Source of the DNA: Massilia eburnea
GTDB lineage: Bacteria; Pseudomonadota; Gammaproteobacteria; Burkholderiales; Burkholderiaceae_D
DNA: 64,000 nt
Assembly (NCBI RefSeq): GCF_009720745.1
Contig: NZ_WNKX01000003.1
Location: forward strand, 306,524-370,523
Reading direction: 5' to 3'
Of the stretch, positions 16,894 to 25,339 are shown one piece after another. The notes under the pieces were generated by a model, which saw nothing but the letters and a program-made list of their open reading frames with translations, had not been told where the DNA came from and ran no database searches. A program made the position numbers and the translations under genes. Numbering within the stretch: position 1 is the first letter of the stretch; each line of letters opens with the position of its first letter.

Positions 16894-17166
16894 CCGCGCA
16901 TGCCACTCGCGCTCGATTAACACTCGCGCAACTGACGCCAGCGACTTGCGAATGTTGGTCCGGCATTAGGCGATGCCGCCAGCGTGCAGCCGCGCCTTCA
17001 AGCGCGAACACGCTTACAACGTACATTCGGTCTACAAATGTCGGCAGCGAAGTTTTGGCACGCGAACGGCTATCCTGGCTTGGATTGCGGTGTGCCGCCT
17101 AGGAATGTCTAAGCGAACCAACTTGGTCGCAGTTGTAGTGGGTGACTGCCGCGGTCTTCTGCACCC
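16894..17166. other. Intergenic region, nothing recognised
   Basis: No frame with a ribosome-binding site and protein-like composition was found. Confidence 0.4.
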
Positions 17167-17436
17167 TCATGCCATCGGCAAGATCTCGGTCGTCTGGAGA
17201 AGACCGTCGCTTGCCACGGAAATATCCAACACCCCCGTTCTTTCATTGGCAAGGCGTACCAATTCGACCAGGACCTCTTTATTGGGACCGCCCTCTTCCA
17301 ATCTCTGGATGGCGCCAGACGTGATCACATAATTTCCGCAGCCTGGCGCTACGCAGGTAATGCGCTGCCGGTTCCCATGATCGGCCGATTCGCACACGGC
17401 GCCGACCGTATTGCACAGAAAGCACTTCAATTCCAT
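17167..17436 (-). CDS. Zinc-ribbon-like hypothetical protein, 89 residues
   Basis: From the ATG at 17436 (AAGGA site) the protein begins with a CxxC (CFLCNTVGAVC) and has a second cysteine pair (CVAPGCGNYVITSG) at about residues 29-41, a likely four-cysteine zinc ribbon. The second half is helical and acidic (EEGGPNKEVLVELVRLANE). Such proteins often bind nucleic acid or act as small adaptors; this is inference. Single gene on the minus strand. Confidence 0.65.
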   Translation of the reverse strand: MELKCFLCNTVGAVCESADHGNRQRITCVAPGCGNYVITSGAIQRLEEGGPNKEVLVELVRLANERTGVLDISVASDGLLQTTEILPMA

Positions 17437-17439
17437 CAA

Positions 17440-17898
17440 ATTCCTTGTTAACTAAAACCAGATGACGATTTTGCGCATGTCGACGATCATTGGAAATAAT
17501 CGCTTAATGTCCGCATTTGCAGTGCCCGGATGGGCGCACGACACGTCGCCACACTTCCATCGCCAATCGTGCAGCGCCCAACTATATCATTTCAGTCCAC
17601 TACAGGACCGCGGCCTTGCGCGGCCAGCATGATCAAGTATGGCCACGCCGGTCATACCCTAAATCCGTCCGGGGCCTGGGGCACGGCACGCGAAACTTAC
17701 TTGTGCAACAAAGCCAGAGGGCGGCACGAACCGGATTTGTGCGCGCCACGTTCGTTCACCTATCACCATGACTATCACCTGGCCGAATCGATCCATATAT
17801 ATGCTTAGGAGATGGCGTCTCCGCATGCTATGGTCAGTGGCTGCCCTGACTTTATCACTTCCAGACCGCAGCAGTGCAATCACTGAAGCGGAGACCAT
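17440..17898. other. Intergenic region, upstream of the gene at 17899
   Basis: No supported gene. The last 15 bases hold a GCGGAGACC ribosome-binding site for the next gene, and an A+T-rich segment around 17790-17805 may contain its promoter. Confidence 0.4.
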
Positions 17899-18405
17899 AT
17901 GAAAGATTTCACCCGACCCGACGAAGGCATGGCCTTGGTTGTCGATGCAGCAATCGACATGGAGGCATTTTCGGGATGCGTGCTCGCATGGCAATACCTG
18001 CACATGCATGCCGTTCCACAAGGTGTCGCGCTGAGGGTGCTCTCCCAAAATGGCCCACGGCGCGCTTCGCATTCCAATGGTCAGCGCGCATCCTTGGAAC
18101 GCCCCTCAGCTCACCGCGAGCAAGTTGCCGAACATTCGACCGAAGTAGCTGCAGCAGGATTGGGAGCCGTCCTCAAGTTTCGCATACCGAGGACAAACAT
18201 TACTCTCTCCGAAACGATCGATCAGGCCATCGAGATGATGGGGGTCCACAATCGGTACTACGCCGAAGCCCTTCTGCGAATCCATGCCGTCAAAACGCCG
18301 GTCATCATGCGGGTTCTATTCGACGCGGCACGTCGAAGGAGCATTGGCTTTCCAACCACCCCTCTAGTACCGGCACGGGGCATTCGTCTGTTGCACGCGG
18401 TCTGA
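17899..18405 (+). CDS. Hypothetical protein, 168 residues
   Basis: A strong GGAGACC site precedes the ATG. The protein has an N-terminal mixed domain (residues 1-50, MKDFTRPDEGMALVV), a polar arginine- and serine-rich linker (residues 50-90), and a C-terminal helical part starting LSETIDQAIEMMGVHNRYYAEALLRI. No family is recognised. The modular look (two ordered ends, disordered middle) suggests a regulatory or adaptor protein, which is inference. Confidence 0.55.
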   Translation: MKDFTRPDEGMALVVDAAIDMEAFSGCVLAWQYLHMHAVPQGVALRVLSQNGPRRASHSNGQRASLERPSAHREQVAEHSTEVAAAGLGAVLKFRIPRTNITLSETIDQAIEMMGVHNRYYAEALLRIHAVKTPVIMRVLFDAARRRSIGFPTTPLVPARGIRLLHAV

Positions 18406-18811
18406 AACAGCTTCCCCACAACCGGACGTGGAGTGGTGAAGACGTCATTCGTACATCTCGGTTTCTTCGCGTCGTATCCTGCGCAGCGTGACGGTGGATT
18501 TCTGCCGTCAACGTTTCGATTCGCTCCGCCATCGCCCTTCTGAACTCTTCCAGCTCAGTGTTCTGACGGAGCAGCTCCAACGTTTGTGCGGAGTGCTTGC
18601 TCGATGCAACGGCGCTTGCTTCCCGGTACTTGGCATCGACTTCGGCATGCGCCTTGTCCCGCGCCAGTTGGCGCATTTGTGCAAGCAAAATGCAGTCGCA
18701 GGCCGTCAAAAGAATGTCGGAAAATAGGGCATCGTGGCGCGCTGAGGGCGACTGGAGACATTCATGTTCGGCAAGGCGGCCTCGTTGACGTAACGATTTT
18801 GTTAGCGTCAA
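18305..18811 (-). CDS. Possible coiled-coil protein, up to 168 residues
   Basis: The minus-strand frame from a TTG at 18811 encodes a long charged helix, best seen at residues 46-110 (RQLARDKAHAEVDAKYREA, then ELLRQNTELEEFRRAMAERI), typical of a coiled coil. Its last 34 codons overlap the opposite-strand gene at 17899, and the start is uncertain (an ATG at 18676 is an alternative). The function is unknown. The composition argues for a real gene, perhaps with a frameshifted end. Confidence 0.4.
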   Translation of the reverse strand: MTLTKSLRQRGRLAEHECLQSPSARHDALFSDILLTACDCILLAQMRQLARDKAHAEVDAKYREASAVASSKHSAQTLELLRQNTELEEFRRAMAERIETLTAEIHRHAAQDTTRRNRDVRMTSSPLHVRLWGSCFRPRATDECPVPVLEGWLESQCSFDVPRRIEPA

Positions 18812-18879
18812 TTCGGCTATTTATATATATAGTAATGGCCCTTCAATGTGCAATACTCTTAGTAGGGAGGAAGTGTTCA

Positions 18880-19065
18880 ATGAATAACGCACCTGCGGGA
18901 ACACGCCGTCGTGACATATGGATGACTGAGCTCGTACATTATGGTGTTACTTTACGTACCATTATTGGTCGCGCGGAGGCCCACCGCTACCTGCTTTCTC
19001 GGTGCGCACCGCAGCATGTCGTTGACCGTGTACTTTCCTACCTGGGCGGGCCGCGTCGCCCCTAG
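18880..19065 (+). CDS. Small basic protein, 61 residues
   Basis: The ATG at 18880 has an AGGGAGG site 9 bases upstream. The product is arginine-rich and helical (MTELVHYGVTLRTIIGRAEA at 15-34, then HVVDRVLSYLGG), suggesting a small DNA-binding or adaptor protein of the type common on conjugative elements. It is followed 27 bp later by another small gene. The family is not recognised. Confidence 0.55.
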   Translation: MNNAPAGTRRRDIWMTELVHYGVTLRTIIGRAEAHRYLLSRCAPQHVVDRVLSYLGGPRRP

Positions 19066-19092
19066 AACTACATGACTTTCGGTGGAGATAGT

Positions 19093-19299
19093 ATGCCGAT
19101 TTATCGTTCCGAAGGACTACGTGCATATACCGAGTTCGAAGCGGCGCTTGCCGAAGAACACGCGGTAGTACACGAGCTGGCTCAGTGCGCCAAGATAGAG
19201 TTCTACGGCCTGGTCGCCAGCGATCTCTTTGAAAGGGTTGCCATCGCCCATGAGAAGATGCTGGCTGCCTACAAAACCATCGAGTGCTTCAAGCAATGA
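19093..19299 (+). CDS. Small helical protein, 68 residues
   Basis: The ATG at 19093 follows a GGTGGAGA site; an in-frame start at 19072 is less well placed. The protein is acidic and helical with a regular heptad-like pattern (EFEAALAEEHAVVHELAQ). It is co-oriented with the preceding 61-residue gene and probably co-transcribed. Function unknown. Confidence 0.55.
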   Translation: MPIYRSEGLRAYTEFEAALAEEHAVVHELAQCAKIEFYGLVASDLFERVAIAHEKMLAAYKTIECFKQ

Positions 19300-19648
19300 G
19301 TTGTGCCGATTCGTCGCACCACGGATGCTATGTGGGCACGGCTCAATGTTGTGAGCAATAGCGAAGTCGTTAAAACCACGTTCCATCGATGTCCACACCG
19401 GTCGCACACCAGACAACTGGCTCATCGCCAAACCAGTTTGTTCGCCCGCCAGCCAACCGGCCTTCGGCTGGTGAGGAAACGCGCCGATTCCAAGCCCCCT
19501 GAAGATTGAGCCCTGTGACGGCGCCACGGTGGTGCGGTCCCACGCTTGATCCGAGAAAGAGGGCCGCTTCGGATTGAAGGATGTTGATGCGCCGCAATGG
19601 GATCTCGTGACATCAGGTATCCTCTCCATTCTTGGACAGGGGCGCGAA
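19300..19648. other. Intergenic region, nothing supported
   Basis: The frames here are short or arginine/proline-rich without ribosome-binding sites. The final bases precede the start at 19649. Confidence 0.4.
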
Positions 19649-19885
19649 ATGACCATAGGCGAATTAAAAAGGATTCTGAGCACATTTGACGACAACGAGC
19701 TGGTGCTGGTGGAGGCTGCTGCTGGCGGCTTTGAAGAGCCTCAGGTCTACGTCGCGGCAATTCGACAACGGCATGGCAATGAGTTCCAGGACCCGTTCGC
19801 CAGCGAATACGTTTCGGGCGGCGCGGGGGCAACAGGTACGGTGGTTGTCGGCACTTCTCTTGGGCTCCTGATGACGCCGTTCTAG
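19649..19885 (+). CDS. Small protein with an MTIGELKRIL start, 78 residues
   Basis: The ATG at 19649 follows a GGACAGGGG stretch. Residues 1-40 (MTIGELKRILSTFDDNELVLVE) look like the widespread small proteins that begin with a TIGELxxxLxxxxDDxxV pattern, known from many phages and elements; their role is unknown. The C-terminal half is glycine-rich with a TGTVVVGTSLGLL tail. Cytoplasmic. Confidence 0.6.
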   Translation: MTIGELKRILSTFDDNELVLVEAAAGGFEEPQVYVAAIRQRHGNEFQDPFASEYVSGGAGATGTVVVGTSLGLLMTPF

Positions 19886-20417
19886 AGCGCTTCTACACTG
19901 ATATTGCACTCACCGAATCATGATGCGAGCATGGCGATTAATGCGTGTTCCGGCACCCAGTCTCTCGGACGCGGCCGAAACAGCGCACCATACGCGTACC
20001 GGAGCATCAGGCCGAGCTAAAGCAACGAACGCAAGACCGATGGGCTGCGGCCCATGGCTGATATTGCGCTGTTCAACCCTGACAGAGTTCGTCGCGCATT
20101 CGGTTTCGCAGACCATCACACATTTTGTTCTCCCAAGTCTCGTTCGTCTCATCGCCCGAGAAGCCTTGACGGATGGGGTGACAAGCCTCAGCGTAGGGGC
20201 CTTGCTGCAGAGAAGCACCTTGTATCACCAGATTGCTTGCCAATGAGCCGGCGCTACACAGCACAACGCCTCGCTATCAGATAGGCGAGAGTTCGCATGC
20301 GGATAGATTGCCTCACACGTCACGGTTGCCAAGTGCCCGCGCAAATTACACAAGAAAACTCACCCTATCCGTGCGGTACTTCACTAAGCGCACATCAATC
20401 GGCGCGTACGCTAAGGC
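19886..20417. other. Intergenic region without supported gene
   Basis: Two plus-strand frames (from 19920 and 20054) have arginine/serine-rich compositions and weak starts, and I do not support them as genes. Confidence 0.35.
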
Positions 20418-20645
20418 ATGACCCGCAGACTTGATTACGCCACCGCCGAAAAGATCTCCATTGCGCTCCTAACCCGAGCGGCATTCGGAAGCGATGCAGG
20501 AATGCGGTACGCACTCTTCTATGGCCTGGACGAAGCGTTGCTGTCCGCCGTATTTGCGCGGGGTCGGGATCAGATCCGAAAGGACGTACGAGGCGTCAAT
20601 GTCCTTCCGGACCGCCGACTGCACAGGAGAGAAGTTCGTCATTAG
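20418..20645 (+). CDS. Hypothetical protein, 75 residues
   Basis: A small protein with a well-mixed helical N-terminal half (YATAEKISIALLTRAAFGSD, then YALFYGLDEALLSAVFARGRDQIRKD) and a basic tail. The ribosome-binding site is weak (TAAGGC). It sits 110 bp beyond the end of the acyl-CoA dehydrogenase gene, convergent to it. Composition suggests a real gene; family unknown. Confidence 0.45.
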   Translation: MTRRLDYATAEKISIALLTRAAFGSDAGMRYALFYGLDEALLSAVFARGRDQIRKDVRGVNVLPDRRLHRREVRH

Positions 20646-20756
20646 ACTGGGCTGCGCCAGGATCGTCCGGCATCCGTTGGCGCACATCGCTTCCACCCTG
20701 CGTTAGCAAAGAATGTGGCCGCAAGCGCGATATGGACGGATCGTCGGTGCTGCTGT

Positions 20757-22901
20757 TCAGCTGTCCGCGCCATCGGATCCAAAACTGTCAACCTGAATCA
20801 CCTTGTCAAGCGCCCGCAAAAAATCCAAGGCACGTGGCGACGCCGAGGCCGCCGCGATCTCTTCGAAGGGTTTGTGCTGCCGAATGGCGCTGCCAAGGCG
20901 CAGCGCTTCCTCCTCCCCCAGTTCGCTCGCCAGCCGCAGCGCATCATGCAGATCGCACAATCCGCCGCTCTTTGGCATTTCCACATCCGGACAAAGCAAA
21001 CGGACCACTTGCGGATCACGCAGCGTATCTGCGATCGCCAACGTTTCCATGTCGTGCAATCGGCGAATTGGACTGAGCCCACGCAGTGCGATCAGTCCGG
21101 CGACGCGCAATAACGGGTTAGGCAAATTATCGAAGAGCTCGCGCAACGCCTGGCTGGCGAGCCAAATCTGCCTGCGCACCGCACCACGCGCCACCGGTTC
21201 GATACGCGCATCGGATTGCCAGGCATAGCGCCATATACAGGCGCTGGCCATATACAGATGCGACAGGACATCACCCAGTCGTGACGACAGCAACTCCAGC
21301 CGTTTCAGGCGGCCGCCGAGTACGCCCATGCAGATGTCACTGGTGAAGGCAAACTTGGCGGCGAGCCGCGCAATCTTGCGCGCTTCGCGCTCGAAGCCTG
21401 CTGGCACCTCCCCCACCAACGGCGCATGAACCAGGCTGCGCCAGAAGTTGAGTACGAGATGCCGACCGTGGCCGAGCAAGGCCTGACCTAATGCAGCCGG
21501 ATCGCCTTGTGCGACGGCATCGATTTCCTTCAGCACGAACGGATGGCAACGTACCGCACCCTGACCGAAAATGATCAGCGCGCGGGTCAGGATGTTGGCC
21601 CCCTCAACCGTGATGGCGATCGGCGTATGCCGGTAGGCGTTCGACAGCAGGTTGGAAGGACCGGCGCAGATCGCTTTTCCACCCAGGATATCCATGCCGC
21701 AGTTGATGGCGGTGCGCCCAGCTTCCGTCACGTGGTACTTGAGAATCGCGCCGGCAACACTGGGACGCTCACCTTGGTCGAGAATGCAGGCAGTCATGCG
21801 CCGCGCGGCATCTGTGGCATATAAATCGGCAGCCATCAGTGCGAGCGGCTCTGCCACGTTGTGGAAGCGCCGAATGGGCAGGCCAAACTGGTTGCGTAGC
21901 CCCGCGTAGCCGTTGGCGACATAGAGACTCGTTTGCTGCAACGCCACGCCCAACGCGGGCAAGGAAATCGATCGTCCCGCTGCGAGGCATTCCATTAACA
22001 TGCGCCAGCCGATGCCAACGTTCGCCTCGCCGCCGATGATCCAATCGAGTGGAATGAACATGTTTTCGGCCTGCACCGGGCCGTTCATGAAGGCGCTGCG
22101 CATTGGCTTGTGGCGTGCACCAATCTCCAAGCCGGGATGCGGCACCGGAATCAGTGCGCAGGTGATGCCCAGCTCTTGCTCTCCGGCGGGACGGGCCGGG
22201 TCGATCGCGTTGAAGGAAATGCCGACGACCGACGCCACCGGCGCCAACGTAATATAGCGCTTTGAAAATGTCAGGGCGAATCCCTTGGTCATGACGCCGT
22301 TCCAAAGGCGTTCCGTCAGCACGCCGACATCGGGCATGGCGGCAGCATCCGAACCGGCATACGGCGAGGTCAAGGCAAAGCACGGCAGTTCCACGCCACG
22401 CGCCAGACGCGGCAGATAATGATCTTTCTGCGCATCGGTACCGTAGCGCAGGAGCAGTTCGGCCGGACCGAGCGAATTCGGGACCATCACCGTCACTGCC
22501 GCGGCGATGTTGACACTGGCGATCCGCGTCACCACTTCGGCGTGCGTCGCGTGCGCGAATTCCAGTCCACCAAAGGCGCGCGGGATGATCATGCCGAAGA
22601 AACCATGTTCGCGCAGGTATTGCCACACTTCCTGCGGCAGGTCGTGCGCTTCGTCGATCGCATAGTCGTCCAGCATGCGGCACAGTTCCGGCACGCGCCG
22701 ATCGAGAAACGCCTGCTCCTGGGCATTCGGGCGCTGGACTGGAATGGCGGCAAGTCGTGAGAAATCGACTCTGCCCTCGAAGAAACAGCCTTCAAACCCA
22801 ACCGTACCGGATTCCAACGCGGCGCGCTCTGTGTCGCCGATTTTGGGTAAGGCCTTGCTGAATGACGGCAACGCCAGCCGTCCGAGCAGAGTCGATAACA
22901 T
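20757..22901 (-). CDS. fadE: Acyl-CoA dehydrogenase, FadE-like
   Basis: The 714-residue product matches the plan of E. coli FadE: KDHYLPRLARG, ALTSPYAGSDAA, GITCALIP, the catalytic-base segment ITVEGANILTR and IFGQGAVRCHP all occur in order, followed by the long FadE-specific C-terminal half. It would catalyse the first step of fatty-acid beta-oxidation, transferring electrons from acyl-CoA through FAD. The ATG at 22901 with a GAGGGA site is chosen. The roughly 70-residue N-terminal membrane segment of E. coli FadE is missing, so this form may be soluble. It is an unusual metabolic cargo between small element genes, with no other beta-oxidation gene nearby. Confidence 0.88.
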   Translation of the reverse strand: MLSTLLGRLALPSFSKALPKIGDTERAALESGTVGFEGCFFEGRVDFSRLAAIPVQRPNAQEQAFLDRRVPELCRMLDDYAIDEAHDLPQEVWQYLREHGFFGMIIPRAFGGLEFAHATHAEVVTRIASVNIAAAVTVMVPNSLGPAELLLRYGTDAQKDHYLPRLARGVELPCFALTSPYAGSDAAAMPDVGVLTERLWNGVMTKGFALTFSKRYITLAPVASVVGISFNAIDPARPAGEQELGITCALIPVPHPGLEIGARHKPMRSAFMNGPVQAENMFIPLDWIIGGEANVGIGWRMLMECLAAGRSISLPALGVALQQTSLYVANGYAGLRNQFGLPIRRFHNVAEPLALMAADLYATDAARRMTACILDQGERPSVAGAILKYHVTEAGRTAINCGMDILGGKAICAGPSNLLSNAYRHTPIAITVEGANILTRALIIFGQGAVRCHPFVLKEIDAVAQGDPAALGQALLGHGRHLVLNFWRSLVHAPLVGEVPAGFEREARKIARLAAKFAFTSDICMGVLGGRLKRLELLSSRLGDVLSHLYMASACIWRYAWQSDARIEPVARGAVRRQIWLASQALRELFDNLPNPLLRVAGLIALRGLSPIRRLHDMETLAIADTLRDPQVVRLLCPDVEMPKSGGLCDLHDALRLASELGEEEALRLGSAIRQHKPFEEIAAASASPRALDFLRALDKVIQVDSFGSDGADS

Positions 22902-23029
22902 GCTATCTCCCTCGCAGCGCGTCACGAAACGAGCGCCGGCGCGGTCATCGTACGCTCCGAACCAATCCACGCCAAGTTGTTAGCGGCAAGCAACGGTACC
23001 GGAGCAACGGCCGACACACACAAAAAAAC
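22902..23029. other. Upstream region of the acyl-CoA dehydrogenase gene
   Basis: It contains the GAGGGA ribosome-binding site; no clear operator is seen. Confidence 0.4.
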
Positions 23030-23185
23030 TTAATGCTTCACGCGACCACGCAGTGGCGATTTCGCCTGGCACGCATGACGATCCCGCCCGTGACTCATGG
23101 CCGCCCACGCCATGGCCCACCAGGCGGCTTTAAGCTTCTTTTCGATCTTGGGTTCGGTAGAGAGGCGCAACAAGGCCAACGTCAT
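23030..23185 (-). CDS. Possible small basic protein, 51 residues
   Basis: The frame from the ATG at 23185 (an in-frame start at 23230 also exists) encodes a basic, alanine- and tryptophan-containing peptide (KIEKKLKAAWWAMAWAAMSHG). The ribosome-binding site is weak. It may be a small membrane-active or nucleic-acid-binding protein; existence is uncertain. Confidence 0.3.
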   Translation of the reverse strand: MTLALLRLSTEPKIEKKLKAAWWAMAWAAMSHGRDRHACQAKSPLRGRVKH

Positions 23186-23275
23186 CCGTTTGCGCGTATA
23201 GATTTCGCGAAATCTAGCACCAGTGCGCATCGTTTAGTTCGCATGAAATGCTGGAATGTCCCAGTTCCGCCACAT

Positions 23276-23494
23276 TCACGTTCCGCAGCAGAAACCAGGC
23301 GCTTCCTGCATGGGTGGGCACGCCACCGTCCCGTAAGAACAAAAGACGCAACAATCGCCCGCCTTCGGCCGCAACATGGTGTGACAGCTCTCGCATTCAT
23401 AGTGCCATTGGCAGGCATCCTCGGGCATTGTCTCCCATTTCATGTGACCGCAGGCCGGGCACGTCAATACAGAGTCCAATATGATTTCGCTCAT
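23276..23494 (-). CDS. GDCCVFCSYG-motif zinc-binding small protein, 72 residues
   Basis: The ATG at 23494 starts a cysteine-rich protein with CPACGH, CESCH, the GDCCVFCSYG block and CPPMQ near the C-terminus. This arrangement is a small conserved protein often seen in metal-resistance and mobile islands, where it probably binds metal; its role is not established. Two N-terminal CxxC pairs look like a zinc ribbon. It lies downstream of another small leftward gene at 23538-23825 and may share a transcript with it. Confidence 0.75.
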   Translation of the reverse strand: MSEIILDSVLTCPACGHMKWETMPEDACQWHYECESCHTMLRPKAGDCCVFCSYGTVACPPMQEAPGFCCGT

Positions 23495-23537
23495 CACGCT
23501 TTCCACCAGGCGTTGATAGGGCTCGTACCCAATGTGC

Positions 23538-23825
23538 TCACTCCCGACGCAGTAACGATTCGTAGGCGGACCGGAATTGATCGTCGCCAGCCCAATTCGC
23601 TGCAATCTGCTTGGCACCGGCTCTTGCCGAAGCAATCACAAGGGTCGCATTGCCTCGATGACGTAACACGAATGGCCGATCCTGCTCCTGCGCACGAAAG
23701 AAGGCCTGTGCTGCCTGGTCAGGATCGCTATACTCGGTACCGCGCTGACCGCTCTTGCAGACCACGGTATATGCGGTACCGCCACTACGACCGCTCTGCC
23801 CATCATGCATCGACGAGATCGTCAT
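23538..23825 (-). CDS. Hypothetical protein, 95 residues
   Basis: A GGAGGATGCG site precedes the ATG at 23825. The central part has a YTVVCKSG strand, a helical QAAQAFFRAQEQ segment, then a FVLRHRGNATLVIAS strand pair, so a small alpha/beta fold. It could be a partner of the downstream zinc-binding protein. The family is not recognised. Confidence 0.6.
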   Translation of the reverse strand: MTISSMHDGQSGRSGGTAYTVVCKSGQRGTEYSDPDQAAQAFFRAQEQDRPFVLRHRGNATLVIASARAGAKQIAANWAGDDQFRSAYESLLRRE

Positions 23826-23935
23826 CGCATCCTCCAATGCATTAATTTCCGCTTCGACAACAGCGTGATCAAACGATCACCACTGAGAAGAATTATTCCA
23901 CTAACACGCAGAAATTCATAGGTACCCGCGCCGCT

Positions 23936-24220
23936 TCAGCCGGTGTGCACGAACAGGCCGCCGTTGAAATTCTTGCGCTGAATCGCATCGCCAAAATCAA
24001 GCAGATGCCCCCGACAAATATGGGTGGAATAGCGTTTTACCTGCACCGCCAACCAGCCAATTCTCGGGTTCCAAACCACGCCATCGACACCTCCATCACC
24101 AGAGTAGCTCCGGTTGCGAAGTACCAACAGCCCAGCATCTTCAAGTGCCGTCATGGCAACAGAACAAGACATTGCTCGACTGGCTACGCTCGCTGTATGT
24201 GTCCACGTCTTGGTCGACAT
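23936..24220 (-). pseudogene. Mrr-like restriction endonuclease, truncated by an in-frame TGA
   Basis: Residues 40-62 (YSGDGGVDGVVW, then AVQVKRY) form a PD-(D/E)xK site, with the acidic residue at about D46 and the Q-x-K pair at 60-62, as in Mrr-like nucleases. The frame stops after GGLFVHTG, but the reading frame continues past the TGA with SGAGTYEFLR, which fits the normal end of such proteins. The TGA may derive from a CGA or similar codon, so the gene is probably inactivated at its C-terminus. It lies 18 bp after the recombinase gene and likely shares its transcript. The truncation is inferred from the continuation, not from an alignment. Confidence 0.6.
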
Positions 24221-24238
24221 AGCGCTTGGCCAGAGAAA

Positions 24239-25339
24239 TTATGTTGAGTCAGGAACATCGGCATCAATAGCTGGCGGGCGCTGTGCAGCCCTACTGCGCA
24301 TAACAACTGGCGAACCTAAATAGGCATTGCTGATCTGAGGCCGGTTATGCCCGAGCTGACGCGCCACCTGACGATAGGCATCTTTCATCGATGCCGCATC
24401 AACCAGTGGTTCGCCGTCCTGCACCGGCGCCTTCACCTTGGCGATATCGAAATACAGGTCGCCGGCGAACTGATGGCGCAACCCGTGCGGCGTCACACCT
24501 AGCTCTTTCTTTGTCAGCCCGACTTGGCGCACCACGTTCGAGAATAGATCGAGCGACTGCTTCAATGTCAGACCAGGTCGACCGATGTGCCCGCGCGGGC
24601 CGTGTGCGAGCTGAATTGCTTCATCCAACGCCCCGCGCTGATCGTCACTGCGTACCGCAGCGAAACGCAGCCGACCGCCCTTCGTTCCGCGCTTGATCCT
24701 CAAGAAGCTGATGTAACGTTCCCCTGGTGGATGGCCCGCCGGCAACGCATGGGCCGGCACTTCTGCCTCAACGGGGCTGAACATGACCGCCTCCTTTCGC
24801 CGTAATCCGAAGGAAATCATCATTTGCAACTGCGCAGCGACGTGTCGATCAATGGCGCGCACCTGCGCGATCTTCTGCATCACATCGACTCCGTGGCGCT
24901 CCCAGCCTTTGTCAATGATTGCGCAATAGCTGCGCCTGACAAGGTTTGGGTCATCAACATAGCTTTCCGCCGCCCTCACTAGCCCGTCCTTCTTGATCCA
25001 GCCGGCAAATACGCGGAGGAAACTCATCTGCTGCTGGATGTAGGCTGCACTGTATGGGATTTTTGGCCAATCCGGGCGGGTACTGAATGCCGCTGCCTCG
25101 GGACCAGTTACTGGTCGGGCGGTCCAATACGCCATCAGCGTTTCAATGTGCCTGGCGCTAAGGTTCCGGGGCGCCGTATGAAAACCCATGGTCCGCAGAA
25201 GCGTGAAGATCCGGAATAGACCCTGACGGCGCGCCTGCCGCGTGTTAAACGAAATATCCTTCTCGCGTTCCGCGTGAGCATCATTGTGCTCTTGAATGAT
25301 CGCGCTTAGTTCTGCCTTCCAATTGCTGTTGTTGGCCAT
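24239..25339 (-). CDS. Tyrosine recombinase (integrase)
   Basis: 366 residues from the ATG at 25339 (GAGG site). The catalytic residues are present: an arginine in SFGLRRKE (about 180), HxxR in TPHGLRHQF (285-288), a histidine in LGHNRPQ (331) and the nucleophile tyrosine in SNAYL (340). The N-terminal 170 residues form a SAM-like core-binding domain. The enzyme cuts and joins DNA through a covalent 3'-phosphotyrosine, probably to integrate or resolve this element. No tRNA gene or obvious direct repeat (att) was recognised next to it. Followed by a truncated nuclease gene. Confidence 0.9.
   Translation of the reverse strand: MANNSNWKAELSAIIQEHNDAHAEREKDISFNTRQARRQGLFRIFTLLRTMGFHTAPRNLSARHIETLMAYWTARPVTGPEAAAFSTRPDWPKIPYSAAYIQQQMSFLRVFAGWIKKDGLVRAAESYVDDPNLVRRSYCAIIDKGWERHGVDVMQKIAQVRAIDRHVAAQLQMMISFGLRRKEAVMFSPVEAEVPAHALPAGHPPGERYISFLRIKRGTKGGRLRFAAVRSDDQRGALDEAIQLAHGPRGHIGRPGLTLKQSLDLFSNVVRQVGLTKKELGVTPHGLRHQFAGDLYFDIAKVKAPVQDGEPLVDAASMKDAYRQVARQLGHNRPQISNAYLGSPVVMRSRAAQRPPAIDADVPDST

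Noticed and set aside
21769..22683. A 304-codon minus frame within the acyl-CoA dehydrogenase gene
   Set aside because: Overlaps the well-supported FadE-like frame on the same strand; arginine- and alanine-rich shadow.
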